Of a stretch of DNA of 64,000 nt, positions 54,287 to 64,000 are shown piece after piece; the stretch's first letter is position 1, and every line of letters starts with the position of its first letter. Location of the stretch: NCBI GenBank assembly GCA_020055645.1, contig CM034546.1, positions 140,017,875 through 140,081,874 of the forward strand, written 5' to 3'. This DNA comes from Tomocerus qinae (taxonomy: Eukaryota; Arthropoda; Collembola; Entomobryomorpha; Tomoceridae). The position numbers and the translations under genes were made by a program. Under the pieces are notes generated by a model. It did no database searches. It was not told where the DNA came from and was given only the letters and a program-made list of their open reading frames with translations.

Positions 54287-55195
54287 GGGAGACTGGGGAT
54301 AGTGTACCAATGGGGATAATGTACGAACTAAAGAATTTTCAAGAAATCCTTTTGTGTACAAGATTTTTAAAATACTAAGCATTTCTTGCAATACATCATA
54401 GCAAAAAATTGTAGAAACCTGATTCATACAGGGTTTAAAAAAATGAAATTGTATTTCATGAGTCGAAAAACATGCAAAAGTAAACTTCCAAGGGTTCACA
54501 TGAATTTTCTCAAAGATGTATTTCAAGGATTCTAAAGAGTAATAATATTTTGACTGAGACATATTATTCTTCAAAATGATCTCAAATTCTATTTGAGATT
54601 TACATTGTCAATGTTTTCAAAGGGAAAATATTTATGGCAACAAAGTCATGATGGGTATAGTTGACGAAAATTTGCATTATCGCTTGCAATAATAATAGTT
54701 TTACGGTTATATTGCAATTTTGAGTCACAAGTCCTTCATCTAAATATAAGAGTGATAGATGCATTCATTATTTTCTCCAAACCTGGAAGTTGAAAAATAC
54801 TTTGTCAAAGTTCACAAAATAAGAAAATCCATTATAATCATGAATTTTAATTTAAGAAATGTAGAATAGTCGACAGCTGGGGCAAATAGTAAAACCCTCT
54901 GTGACAACCTTCAAAAAAGGAGCAACTTTGAAGTAAAAAATTAAAAGATGAAAATATTATTCTTTTGTTCCCACTAAAATTATTTCGTCCACTATCCCCA
55001 TGTTATTCGTACACTATGTTGCATTTACCAAATAAAATATTGTACTTCAGATTGTGACCCAAAAAATTTTGAAAAATACGTAAACTACGCCTAACAATGT
55101 ACACTTCAGATTCATATTATAAAATTAATCTATTTTTCATGCGATTTTATAAAATTATCTAAACAAAAAGTCCGTACACTATCCCCAGTCTCCCC
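54287..55195. mobile_element. 0.9-kb non-autonomous DNA element with GGGAGACTGGGGATAGTGTA ends
   Basis: GGGAGACTGGGGATAGTGTA at the left end is complementary to TACACTATCCCCAGTCTCCC at the right end. Related 'GGGGATA.TGTACG' blocks recur just inside each end. It is inserted in the 23-bp minisatellite, units of which flank both sides. The interior is non-coding. A duplicate is at 61,541-62,449. Confidence 0.75.
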
Positions 55196-55450
55196 TGCAT
55201 GTGGAGTAGAATATGAAGTACGTGTGGAGTAGAATGTGGAGAAAGTATGGAGTAGAATATGGAGTACGTGTGGAGTAGAATATGGAGTACGTGTGGAGTA
55301 GAATATGGAGTACCGGTTGAGTAGAATATGGAGTACGTGTGGAGTAGAATATGGAGTACCGGTTGAGTAGAATATGGAGTACGTGTGGAGTAGAATATGG
55401 AGTACGTGTGGAGTAGAATATGGAGTACGTGTGGAGTAGAATATGGAGTA
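55196..55450. repeat. 23-bp minisatellite (family 1, reverse orientation)
   Basis: About eleven units of GTGTGGAGTAGAATATGGAG + TAC, with two CCGGTTGAG variants shared with copy 2. The PLE segment begins right after the last unit (55,451). Confidence 0.9.
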
Positions 55451-55497
55451 GCGAGCTTGTAAAACCAAGTATAAGTAAAAACAGAAAATTTCGTAAT

Positions 55498-57446
55498 ATG
55501 ACTAAAATATTTAAGTTAAAACGGAATCCAACAAGAAAAGTAAATAATATGCTATTTAAATTGTACAATGATGTAAACAGAGCACCTAATTTTATTCACA
55601 ACTTGACTAATGATAAAATTATACCCTTCGAAACCAAAGTGCTATTATGGCTAGGTTTAAAGTTCAGTGTAGACGAGCAACCAAACTTTAAAAACATAAG
55701 AGCGAGTTTTAAGGAAATGATGAGAAAGTTGGGGTGGAATGCGTATTTCTCTGACAAAGAATCAAAAGATTTAGATATCTTTGAAAACATTGCATACCAA
55801 TTTACGAAAAAAACCAAACCAAAAGTTCATTCAGATTTAGAATATAAGATTTTTCCTGACAGGGATAAACTAATTAAAAATGTTTGTAACCGTGTTAACC
55901 AAAATTATAATCCAATTGAAATGTTTTCCGAGGATTTTATTAACGTGTTTAAAGACTTCCAAATAGACAATAATATTATTATTAAACCTAGTGATAAAAA
56001 TGCAGGGACATGTGTTATGTACAGAAAAGATTATGACACCGAAATATTATCGCAACTTGAAAATACTGATACATATTTTCCATCCACTAAGTCGCATTTC
56101 ATTTACAAAACTGAATCGTTATTGGATGAGGTTAGATATTTTTCAATGCCAATGGAAATGAAAATAAAGCAAATAGTGGATAAGAATTATGAAGCAGCTT
56201 TTTCTATGGTCTACCTAAAGTACACAAACTCAAAAAAGATTCCAAAGATTTTCCAAAATGTAGACCAATAAGCAGTACACTAAAATGTTGTAATAGAAAT
56301 ATTAGTAAAATAACTGACAAAATATTACAACCAGTTATGAATCTTATGCCAGATGTGATTCTAGACACTAACCATCTAATTTTAAGATTAAATGAAATAA
56401 GTTTAAATCCAGACAAGAAATATGTGTTAGTAACTGCGGATATTGAAGCACTGTACCCGAATCTTCCCATAAAAGTTTGCAAAACACACTGTCTAGAAGC
56501 ATTTGAAGAAAATAGACATTTGATTAATTTACCATGTGCTATTTCAAGTATGCAGTTGTCCAAGTTGCTAGATTGGAGTCTTGATTACAATTTCATAGAA
56601 TTTAACCAACTATATTTTAAGCAACATAAAGGAATACCAATGGGGTCTAATTGTAGTGTAACTGTAAGTAATATTACTGTATCTAGAGAGATCAAACAAT
56701 TATTTGAAGATAAAGAGGAAATTATTTCTATGAATAGATTTATTGATGATATTTTACTATTTATTGAAGTAACCAATATTAATAATATAGATGAGTATCT
56801 TAACTCCCTGTTTCAGCACGAGTTTTTAAAATTCACATACGAATGGTCTTATAATCAAGTAAACTTTTTAGATTTAACAATAGGTCTAAATAATAATATT
56901 ATAGAAACTGTAATTTTTCGTAAGCCAATGAGTAAGCATTTATATCTTCACTACTATTCAAATCACGCAACCCATGTAAAAAAGTCACTTCCTTATTCAG
57001 CTGGTATAAGAATTAAAAAATGTTTTTCTGATACTGAAAAGGCAAATTTGGAAATCACATCTGAAATGGAAAAATTTAAAATTAGATGTTATCCAAATAG
57101 TCTTTTAAATGATTGCGTTAAAAAACTGAAAAATGTAAGCAGACATTCTATTCTCACACCTAAAAAAGACTTACTGATCCGCAATCTCAGAATTCATACT
57201 CCAGAAATATTGGAACACTATAAAATAGACGTAACTAAGCTAACGGAAAAAGAGTTTGGTAATAAGATATTTGTGGTAGTACCATTTTATAATAATATAC
57301 GAAATATTGGTAATATTTTTAAAGAGGAAGTGTTTAACGCAATACAAAAGTGTAACGATGAAAAACTCAAAGATTGGATAAATAATGTTACCATAAGTAT
57401 AGCGTATACAAAAATAAACTCTGTACAAAAAATGTTGAAGGGGTAA
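55498..57446 (+). CDS. Penelope-like reverse transcriptase (one frame break)
   Basis: This protein would copy PLE RNA into DNA at chromosomal ends or nicks. The first part (ATG at 55,498 to about 56,200) has the PLE N-terminal region ('TNDKIIPFETKVLLWLGLKF', 'IIIKPSDKNAGTCVM'). The frame changes at a T-run near 56,196-56,200; beyond it come 'FYGLPKVHKLKK' and 'KCRPISSTL' (the PLE signature), 'VTADIEALYPNLP' (motif A), 'QHKGIPMGSNCSVTVSN' (motif B), 'MNRFIDDILLF' (motif C, with the catalytic DD) and 'FLDLTIG', 'IFRKPMSKHLYLHYYSNHAT'. The C-terminal region ends with 'KIFVVVPFYNN' and a stop at 57,446 without a GIY-YIG endonuclease. It resembles endonuclease-less PLEs, or the endonuclease was lost. 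Confidence 0.85.
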
Positions 57447-57955
57447 AGAGAAACATAATTCTCGTTTCTCTCAGTCTAAGAATACGTACATATAAAAACC
57501 TGTCATTAATAGCAAGGAGTGGGAAATTGTGACATTGAGAGGCAATTAACATCAGCCGGGACCGGACAGAAAAATTCTGTCAGAATTTTAGATTTTTTCT
57601 AAAATTGTATCAAAGAAAACTTTATATTTTTACATTTGTATAAGCCTATACTTTACATTCTATAAACTAATGTATAACCGTTTGTTACTTGCTCTGTTTT
57701 TGTAAAATGTAACGATAGTAACGAAACTTAATGTTTTTAAAATGTTGTTTTTTAGAAGATGACAATGTAATTTAGTATACAACTAGATTATTGAAGAAAT
57801 AATGTTTTGTGAAAGGAAATCGAAATAGGTAATCACTTCAGTGGCATTTTTATGTGTATTCTGTCATTTAAAATATAAAATCATTTAAAATATAAAATGA
57901 TATAATTAAGCTGGTACTTAAGGATATTTTATAATATAAATAATTTTTGGTGATG
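57447..57955. other. PLE 3' region, AT-rich, no gene
   Basis: No GIY-YIG endonuclease remnant was found in any frame on reading. AT-rich sequence continues to the ribozyme-like motif. Confidence 0.5.
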
Positions 57956-57990
57956 TAGAGTCTGATGATAATATGAAACTAGTCACTCTA
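57956..57990 (+). ncRNA. Hammerhead-ribozyme-like core (type I, minimal stem III)
   Basis: In order: stem I 5' strand TAGAGT (57,956-57,961), CTGATGA (57,962-57,968), a 6-nt linker TAATAT, GAAA (57,975-57,978), a 2-bp stem III AC-TA-GT, the cleavage-site triplet GTC (57,982-57,984), then ACTCTA (57,985-57,990), which pairs perfectly with TAGAGT. All conserved catalytic-core bases of the hammerhead are present. Stem II, normally G-C rich, is missing (linker has no pairing), so self-cleavage would be weak or lost. Penelope-like elements are known to carry minimal type I hammerheads, which fits the location. Confidence 0.6.
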
Positions 57991-58073
57991 AGATTTTCCG
58001 GCAAATAAACAATAAATAATCAGAAATTGGATTCTGGGGCGATTTTTCCTTACAAGGATTGCATATTTCTTCT

Positions 58074-61000
58074 ACTTATTGGCTTAGAACTAGAACATGT
58101 AACCTAATTGGAATTAATTGATTCGGGACAGTAGTCCCGATCTTAAATAATAACTGGAACGGTGTTCCACAATAAAATTAGAAAATGGAAATCTTGACCT
58201 AGAACAATTAAATAATTGAGTTGCTTAACCCACATATTAAAAGATAATCTGGAACAACCAGTTAAATATTTAACTATATATAGAAGTACAGTAAAAAGTA
58301 TTACGTAATTATCATCTACTGTATACATTTACTAGTAAAGTTACCCGTCCTACGGACGGTGTAGTAACAGAACGCTTAAATTCCTTAAAACATTGTCAAG
58401 AGTAAAATTTGTAAAAGGATCCTTTGGGCCAGTGGACTTACTGCGGCCTAAAAATTTTCCATGATCGCATGAACTTTAAGACTTGCAATTTTAACCATCG
58501 TAGGTCTACACTGTAAAGAAGCTTTACAGAAGAAATTACGATGGAGCTCTCTTTAGTTGCGGAGTAATTGAGGCAGCAAGTAAAGTCTGTCTCCCATATA
58601 AATAGCATTGGAATGGACATTTTTAAACTTTCACAGTTTAAAAATACCCTTTCGCAAAGGTTTTTATTGGGTTTTTAATTTTTTTCTTATAGTTAAACAT
58701 GTTAACTGTGGTTCACAAAAAAATTACGATGGAGCTCTCTCTACTTAGAAAATTATTAATTTTCAAAAAATATATACCTTTAAAGCACCTATATCACACT
58801 ACATTTTAATAGGGCATTTAAGTGTCATTAAGTTTCAGTGCATCCAGGGGCCGAATCCTGCCCCTATCAGACTAAGTATTAAAACTGTCTCAATATTTCA
58901 AGACCAGTCTTGTGTGTGTGTGTTATGGGGACAGCACGACTACTACTATTGATTAGTAGAGCTATGCTACCGCTCAAGCCGCGAGGGCTTACTTGCAGTG
59001 ACTCCCGGAAAAACTTTACTAAGTGTACAGACTTACACGAAGAGACTTATTGAAGAGTACTGAGCCATGAGACGGAACGAATCAACACTGTCCCGCAACT
59101 CAATCTGGTGAGCAGGCAGAGAGGGACAGGGACATGTAAGCCGACCACAAGTGACCCCCTTCAAATCACTTATGGCAGTCTACTTCAAACCCACCTTATC
59201 ACCTCATGTGCATCCCATTGTCCAGACTTGTGCAAGGTAGAACTAGTAGCACGCATATAGACCAACAGAACAATCCATACACTACAGACCAAGGCCATGT
59301 AACTATTAACTCAACCACGTTTAGATAACTATTGACAGAACAACGAGCTCCTAAAAACGTCTATTGTCTCAAAAAGACCCATTTAGCCACAAGATTAATA
59401 ATCATATGTTTTGGCGATCTAACATAAATCTCCTTACGGTATTAACTTCTAACGCGGGAGAAAGCCAATAAAAGGCGCCTCGCTCATTTTAATCTTTCAT
59501 ATTACTAAGTATACGTACTCATCATCAACATATTAAAGCAATAATGAATTCTTACACAATAATGCTTTACTTTGTTTTATAAATTAAAAATAGTAAAAGT
59601 GGTTTAAACATTTCAAATTTTTTTAAAATGTAGAGAATTTTTATCTCTATTTTATGACACTAAAATCTAATTTTTGTAAACAGATGTCGTTAAGACATTA
59701 GATCTAACAACATATATGATTTGATGGGTCACTTACAATTTGAATGTTCACACTCTGGGACTGTTTTTTGTTGACATAAATTGCTTCCTTATCTGTAGGA
59801 GCCTTAACGGTAATGTGTGGTTCGTCTATGATACCCAAAATACCGGGGAACTGCTACTCTGAAATATCGGTTTTTTATCTCCTTTGCGCTATTGACTTCC
59901 GTTAGAAATTGTTATTCTGAGCGTGACCAGAGACCTCGATATTTTTTTGTCGATGGCAATGGTTGTGGTTCACTAAAAAATTAAGGGAAGTACTATTTTT
60001 CGTAAACTATTTTATATCATTTTATCTTTTCATTTAATTCAAAAAGAACAGCCTAAAAGTGCATATTTAAAACGAAACTTACGACTTTGAACTTCTTTTT
60101 GAATTGCATGAAAAGAAAAATGATATTATAAAATAGTTTATGGAGAAACAATACTTACACTGATTTTATTAATGAATCACGTTGATTGTCATCAACAAAC
60201 AATTTTGGGTATCACAGACGAAACACATTGTTATTAAGGCCCCCCACAGAAAACGGTACCACTGATCATGATTTCAATTGATACGCATGTGGTATGCATG
60301 TATGGTATATGGGGTGTTCTGCCTCACTACAAAGTGATAGTACTGGGCGCAGGCCTCATTCCGGGCCTATTGCCAACTCCCTCAATACTGGTTTTGTTGT
60401 TAATTAATACCCGAGAAGCCTAAGGCTGTCATTTACGAGTCACTGTTGTGGGACTGTTATCGGAAGTCTACTAGCCCAACAAATACAGGTTATCCAAGCT
60501 ACGAGCTCGTTGTCGAGACGAAGTGTCCATGTGATGTCCCTTGTAATTGCGGGTTCGTGCTTAATCTTTGTCTTAATTCCACATTAACAAGTCAAACACT
60601 CGCCTTTAAACAGCCCTCGGCCATTTTACCAAGCCAAAGAATCGAATTGGAAGTGGAAACACATTGATTAGTCAGACGACTGAGTACTCCACCAAGCCAA
60701 CGTGACTGGGTACGCATGTGGTACATTAACTCTTTTGCAGACGGTGGCTACCCGTGTAAGTCTTGGTTAGTATCGCAAAACATAAGCTCGTCTCTTATCT
60801 TATTCATCCCTACCCACCATCTCAGTGCCCTCCTCCTCACCATCTCAGTACCCTTCTCCTCACCATCTCAGTACCCTTCTCCTCACCCATCTTTCCAACC
60901 TCGCATTCCTCGCCCCTTCAAAATGATATTTCTGCTTCGTCCGATATAATTTCCAACAATCGTAGTGTTACGCTAAATCTTCTGTGTGACTGTGTTGTAG

Positions 61001-62703
61001 CTAGTAGGATTATTATAGCAATATGGTTTAGTTCAAATTGGGCTTTCGAATGGCTAGAAAGTAGCTTAAAATAGGCTTGAACCTAAGATCAAGGTTAGCC
61101 TAGCCCAAAACTGTGGAGGATTGAGTCTAACAAGGAGACTTGAAATATTGAGACAGTTTTAAGCCTTAGTCCGATAGGGGCAGGATTCGGCCCCAGGTAT
61201 GTCAATAGGATGCACTGGAATTCCTATGCCCTTGTAGCTTTGGTACTTATTCGCTAATAGCAACAAATATTGCTTCATACGCTATATTATATAAGACTTT
61301 TGTTACTGTGACAATTCAAAGCTGATCTTTTGGTCAATGGAAACAGCAGGCCCAGTTTGTGTCCTAAATAATGCTTATAACTGTGTTGTATAGGCCCAAC
61401 TCTGGCTCTTAACCCAAGGGATCCTTTATTCTGATGAATATGGAGTAAGTGTGGAGCAGAATATGGAATACATGAGGAGTAGAATATGGAACACATGAAG
61501 AATAGAATATGGAGTACGTGAGGAGTAAAACATGGAGTACGGGAGACTGGGGATAGTGTACCAATGGGGATAATGTACGAACTAAAGAATTTTCAAGAAA
61601 TCCTTTTGTGTACAAGATTTTTAAAATACTAAGCATTTCTTGCAATACATCATAGCAAAAAATTGTAGAAACCTGATTCATACAGGGTTTAAAAAATGAA
61701 ATTGTATTTCATGAGTCGAAAAACATGCAAAAGTAAACTTCCAAGGGTTCACATGAATTTTCTCAAAGATGTATTTCAAGGATTCTAAAGAGTAATAATA
61801 TTTTGACTGAGACATATTATTCTTCAAAATGATCTCAAATTCTATTTGAGATTTACATTGTCAATGTTTTCAAAGGGAAAATATTTATGGCAACAAAGTC
61901 ATGATGGGTATAGTTGACGAAAATTTGCATTATCGCTTGCAATAATAATAGTTTTACGGTTATATTGCAATTTTGAGTCACAAGTCCTTCATCTAAATAT
62001 AAGAGTGATAGATGCATTCATTATTTTCTCCAAACCTGGAAGTTGAAAAATACTTTGTCAAAGTTCACAAAATAAGAAAATCCATTATAATCATGAATTT
62101 TAATTTAAGAAATGTAGAATAGTCGACAGCTGGGGCAAATAGTAAAACCCTCTGTGACAACCTTCAAAAAAGGAGCAACTTTGAAGTAAAAAATTAAAAG
62201 ATGAAAATATTATTCTTTTGTTCCCACTAAAATTATTTCGTCCACTATCCCCATGTTATTCGTACACTATGTTGCATTTACCAAATAAAATATTGTACTT
62301 CAGATTGTGACCCAAAAAATTTTGAAAAATACGTAAACTACGCCTAACAATGTACACTTCAGATTCATATTATAAAATTAATCTATTTTTCATGCGATTT
62401 TATAAAATTATCTAAACAAAAAGTCCGTACACTATCCCCAGTCTCCCCTGCATGTGGAGTAGAATATGAAGTACGTGTGGAGTAGAATGTGGAGAAAGTA
62501 TGGAGTAGAATATGGAGTACGTGTGGAGTAGAATATGGAGTACGTGTGGAGTAGAATATGGAGTACCGGTTGAGTAGAATATGGAGTACGTGTGGAGTAG
62601 AATATGGAGTACCGGTTGAGTAGAATATGGAGTACGTGTGGAGTAGAATATGGAGTACGTGTGGAGTAGAATATGGAGTACGTGTGGAGTAGAATATGGA
62701 GTA
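58074..62703. repeat. Giant direct repeat R, copy 2 (4,630 bp)
   Basis: Counterpart of 50,817-55,450 with second copies of all nested features: TIR element (about 58,835-61,228), hairpin (about 59,982-60,155), repeat D (about 60,306-60,511), the 0.9-kb element (61,541-62,449) and the 23-bp array. It continues past 62,703 into further minisatellite units, which copy 1 does not because the PLE starts there. Confidence 0.95.
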
Positions 62704-62855
62704 CGTGTGGAATAGAATATGGAGTACGTGTGGAGTAGAATATGGAAGGTAAATGTGAATTAGTAAGTTTGGAGTAGAATATAGCGTAAGTGTGGAGTAA
62801 TATATAGAGTAAGTGTGGAGTAATATATAGAGTAAGTAATACAATACTGAGTAGG
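62453..62855. repeat. 23-bp minisatellite (family 1, reverse orientation), extended
   Basis: The same GTGTGGAGTAGAATATGGAG units as at 55,196-55,450, then diverging units (AGTAAGTTTGGAGTAGAATA, GTGGAGTAATATATAGAGTA) to about 62,855. Confidence 0.9.
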
Positions 62856-62989
62856 ACATAGAGTAGTGTAAGTAGTACCAACCTCAAGGGAGCGTGAAGT
62901 TATCCTTCACCCATCATGAAGTTACCCCCTGAAATTGTATGTCAAAATTTGATTGGGCATGCAATTACCCTTCAAAATTCTGCGTAGAA

Positions 62990-63105
62990 TTGCCCCGTCA
63001 AAATCCCACCTCTTGGGCACTTGCGCATCAAAATCCCATCTACTGTGCACTTGCCCATCAAAAACCCACTTACTGTTCACTTGCCCATCAAAATCCCACC
63101 TGCCG
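62990..63105. repeat. 33-34-bp tandem repeat, three to four copies
   Basis: Units of CATCAAAATCCCACCTACTG followed by TGCACTTGCC. They lie between family 1 and family 2 minisatellites. Confidence 0.75.
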
Positions 63106-63109
63106 TTAT

Positions 63110-63425
63110 GTTATGTTACCCGTAAAAATATCACCTGCTGTGAAATTACCCTTTCCCTGTAAAGTTACCACTAAAAGTTCTACTTGTGAAATTACAGTTA
63201 AAACTTTTCTTCGAAATTAAACACAAAAAATCAACCTGTGGAATTACCCGTTGTAATTCCACCAGCGGACTTCCCCGTTATAATTCCACCAGTGGAATTA
63301 CCCGTTATAATTCCACCAGTGGAATTACCCGTTATAATTCCACCAGCGGAATTACCCGTTATAATTCCACCAGCGGAATTACCCGTTATAATTCCGCCTG
63401 TGAAATTACCCCTAAAATCATCTGC
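63110..63425. repeat. 27-bp minisatellite (family 2, reverse orientation)
   Basis: The core TTACCCGTTATAATTCCACC with AGTGGAA is repeated about six times at 63,240-63,400, with diverged units before and after. 'TTACCCGTAAAAAT' variants match the reverse complement of the array at 22,820-23,300. Confidence 0.85.
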
Positions 63426-63477
63426 GAAATAAGCCGTAAAAATTCCACCTGGTTTTTGTTTATTTGGGAGCAGGCTC

Positions 63478-63515
63478 TCGTGTAGTCCGGATTTGCATCC
63501 CGACTACACGAAAGA
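63478..63515. repeat. Hairpin bordering the family 2 array
   Basis: TCGTGTAGTC ... GACTACACGA form 10-bp arms with a 14-nt loop. One arm plus AAG matches, in reverse complement, the CTTTCGTGTAGTC at 22,747 that borders the other family 2 array. This suggests the arrays belong to the same mobile module. Confidence 0.65.
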
Positions 63516-63584
63516 AATTATGTTATAGTTTATGTTATAGTTCATGGGAAGTTATCTAGATGTGTAATCGGGAGTCGGCTGTAA

Positions 63585-64000
63585 TGTAGTTAGATATTGT
63601 GTTGGTGGAAGTCGGGTATTGTGTTAGTGGGAGTCGGATATTGTGTTGGTTGGATTCGCGTATTGTGTTAGTCGAAGTCGGGTATTGTGTTGGTGGGAGT
63701 CGGGTATTGTATCGGTGGTAGTCGGGTATTGTGCTAGTGGGAGTCGGGTATTGTATCGGTAGGTGCCGAGTATTGGGTTGGTGGGAGTCGGATTTTGTGT
63801 TTGGTGGTAGTCGTGTATTGGCTAGTGGGAGTCGCGTATTGTGTTGGTTGGAGTCGGATATTGTGTTGGTGGGAGTCGGATATTGTGTTGGTTGGATTCG
63901 GGTATTGTGTTAGTAGGAGTCGGGTATTATGTTTGTGGGAGTCGGGTATTGTATCGGTGGGTTCGGGTATTATATTGGTGGGAGTCGGGTATTGTATCGG
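63585..64000. repeat. 22-bp G-rich minisatellite running off the window
   Basis: About nineteen units of GGGAGTCGGGTATTGTGTTG + GT with frequent variants (TATCGG, GTTGGA). The runs of three G are single or paired per unit, so quadruplex formation is possible but not certain. The array is cut by the window end. Confidence 0.9.

Larger units (their letters stand above)
50817..55450. repeat. Giant direct repeat R, copy 1 (4,634 bp)
   Basis: Almost identical to 58,074-62,703 in the same orientation; I see only a few single-base differences, mostly in homopolymer runs. It contains a 2.4-kb TIR element, a smaller hairpin inside it, a 0.9-kb TIR element and 23-bp minisatellite stretches. No gene. 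The right edge lies within the 23-bp array; the 2,623 bp to the next copy hold the Penelope-like element. Confidence 0.95.
55451..58073 (+). mobile_element. Penelope-like element between two R repeats
   Basis: This 2,623-bp segment lies precisely between R copy 1 and R copy 2. It consists of a short 5' leader, the reverse-transcriptase ORF region (55,498-57,446), an AT-rich 3' region of about 500 bp and a hammerhead-like motif 84 bp before its end. PLEs are known for tandem or partially duplicated insertions that leave LTR-like direct repeats on both sides; here the flanking repeats are larger than the coding part. Confidence 0.75.

Noticed and set aside
55130-55568. Minus-strand open frames of 112-129 codons (YSIFYSTRTPYSTPHVL repeats), also at 62,383-62,887
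   Set aside because: Translation of the 23-bp minisatellite in two frames; not a protein.
63186-63485. Plus-strand frames of 64-99 codons (ITRYNSTSG and IIPPVELPV repeats)
   Set aside because: By-products of the 27-bp array.

Overview
This window looks like intergenic, repeat-dominated DNA from an animal, most likely an arthropod and probably an insect. It is AT-rich. The only convincing host coding sequence is one internal exon of an alpha-1,3-fucosyltransferase (minus strand, 17,181-17,451). Nearly everything else is transposable-element sequence of several families, nested in one another, plus many minisatellites and foldback elements. I see no rRNA, tRNA or CRISPR array.

0-9 kb: a LINE reverse-transcriptase fragment; an unrecognised ORF of about 218 codons; then a fossil protein-primed family-B DNA polymerase of Polinton/Maverick type (minus). 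Part of this polymerase, a five-copy repeat of about 123 bp, and a TATA+Inr promoter with a small intron-bearing reading frame form a 2.4-kb block repeated directly in tandem (2,442-4,836 and 4,839-7,231). A 40-bp array and hairpins follow. 9-17 kb: a decayed Penelope-like (PLE) fragment, several inverted-repeat elements and a large 23-bp minisatellite. 17-25 kb: the fucosyltransferase exon, two minisatellite arrays in inverted orientation, an ORF1-bearing LINE, a LINE RNase H fragment, and a composite of 26-bp and 23-bp minisatellites ending in another LINE tail.

25-32 kb: a fossil BEL/Pao retroelement (minus) with gag, zinc knuckles, protease, RT and integrase regions, split in its gag region by a 1.4-kb element with arms of about 375 bp. 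33-38 kb: a CR1-like LINE 5' half (minus) and a second ORF1-type LINE (plus) whose endonuclease region is split by a 220-bp hairpin MITE. 39.5-43.9 kb: the best preserved element, a 4.4-kb P-element/THAP transposon. It has a 654-codon terminal ORF, candidate 23-bp terminal inverted repeats and a 9-bp target repeat, and sits inside a 30-bp minisatellite. 44.7-49.6 kb: a CR1-like LINE (minus) split by a 721-bp DNA element with a 9-bp target duplication, then a Tc1/mariner-type transposase with DD41D spacing.

50.8-62.7 kb: two almost identical 4.63-kb direct repeats flank a 2,623-bp segment holding a nearly full Penelope-like reverse transcriptase. Just downstream of that ORF is a hammerhead-ribozyme-like core. 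The window ends in minisatellites that mirror, in reverse complement, the composite at 22.7-23.6 kb.

The items most worth following up are the PLE with its ribozyme-like motif and giant flanking repeats; the P element with four homologous phase-2 exons; the 2.4-kb tandem block carrying promoters beside the fossil PolB; and the 721-bp element with subterminal repeats. All calls come from reading the sequence only; no searches were run.
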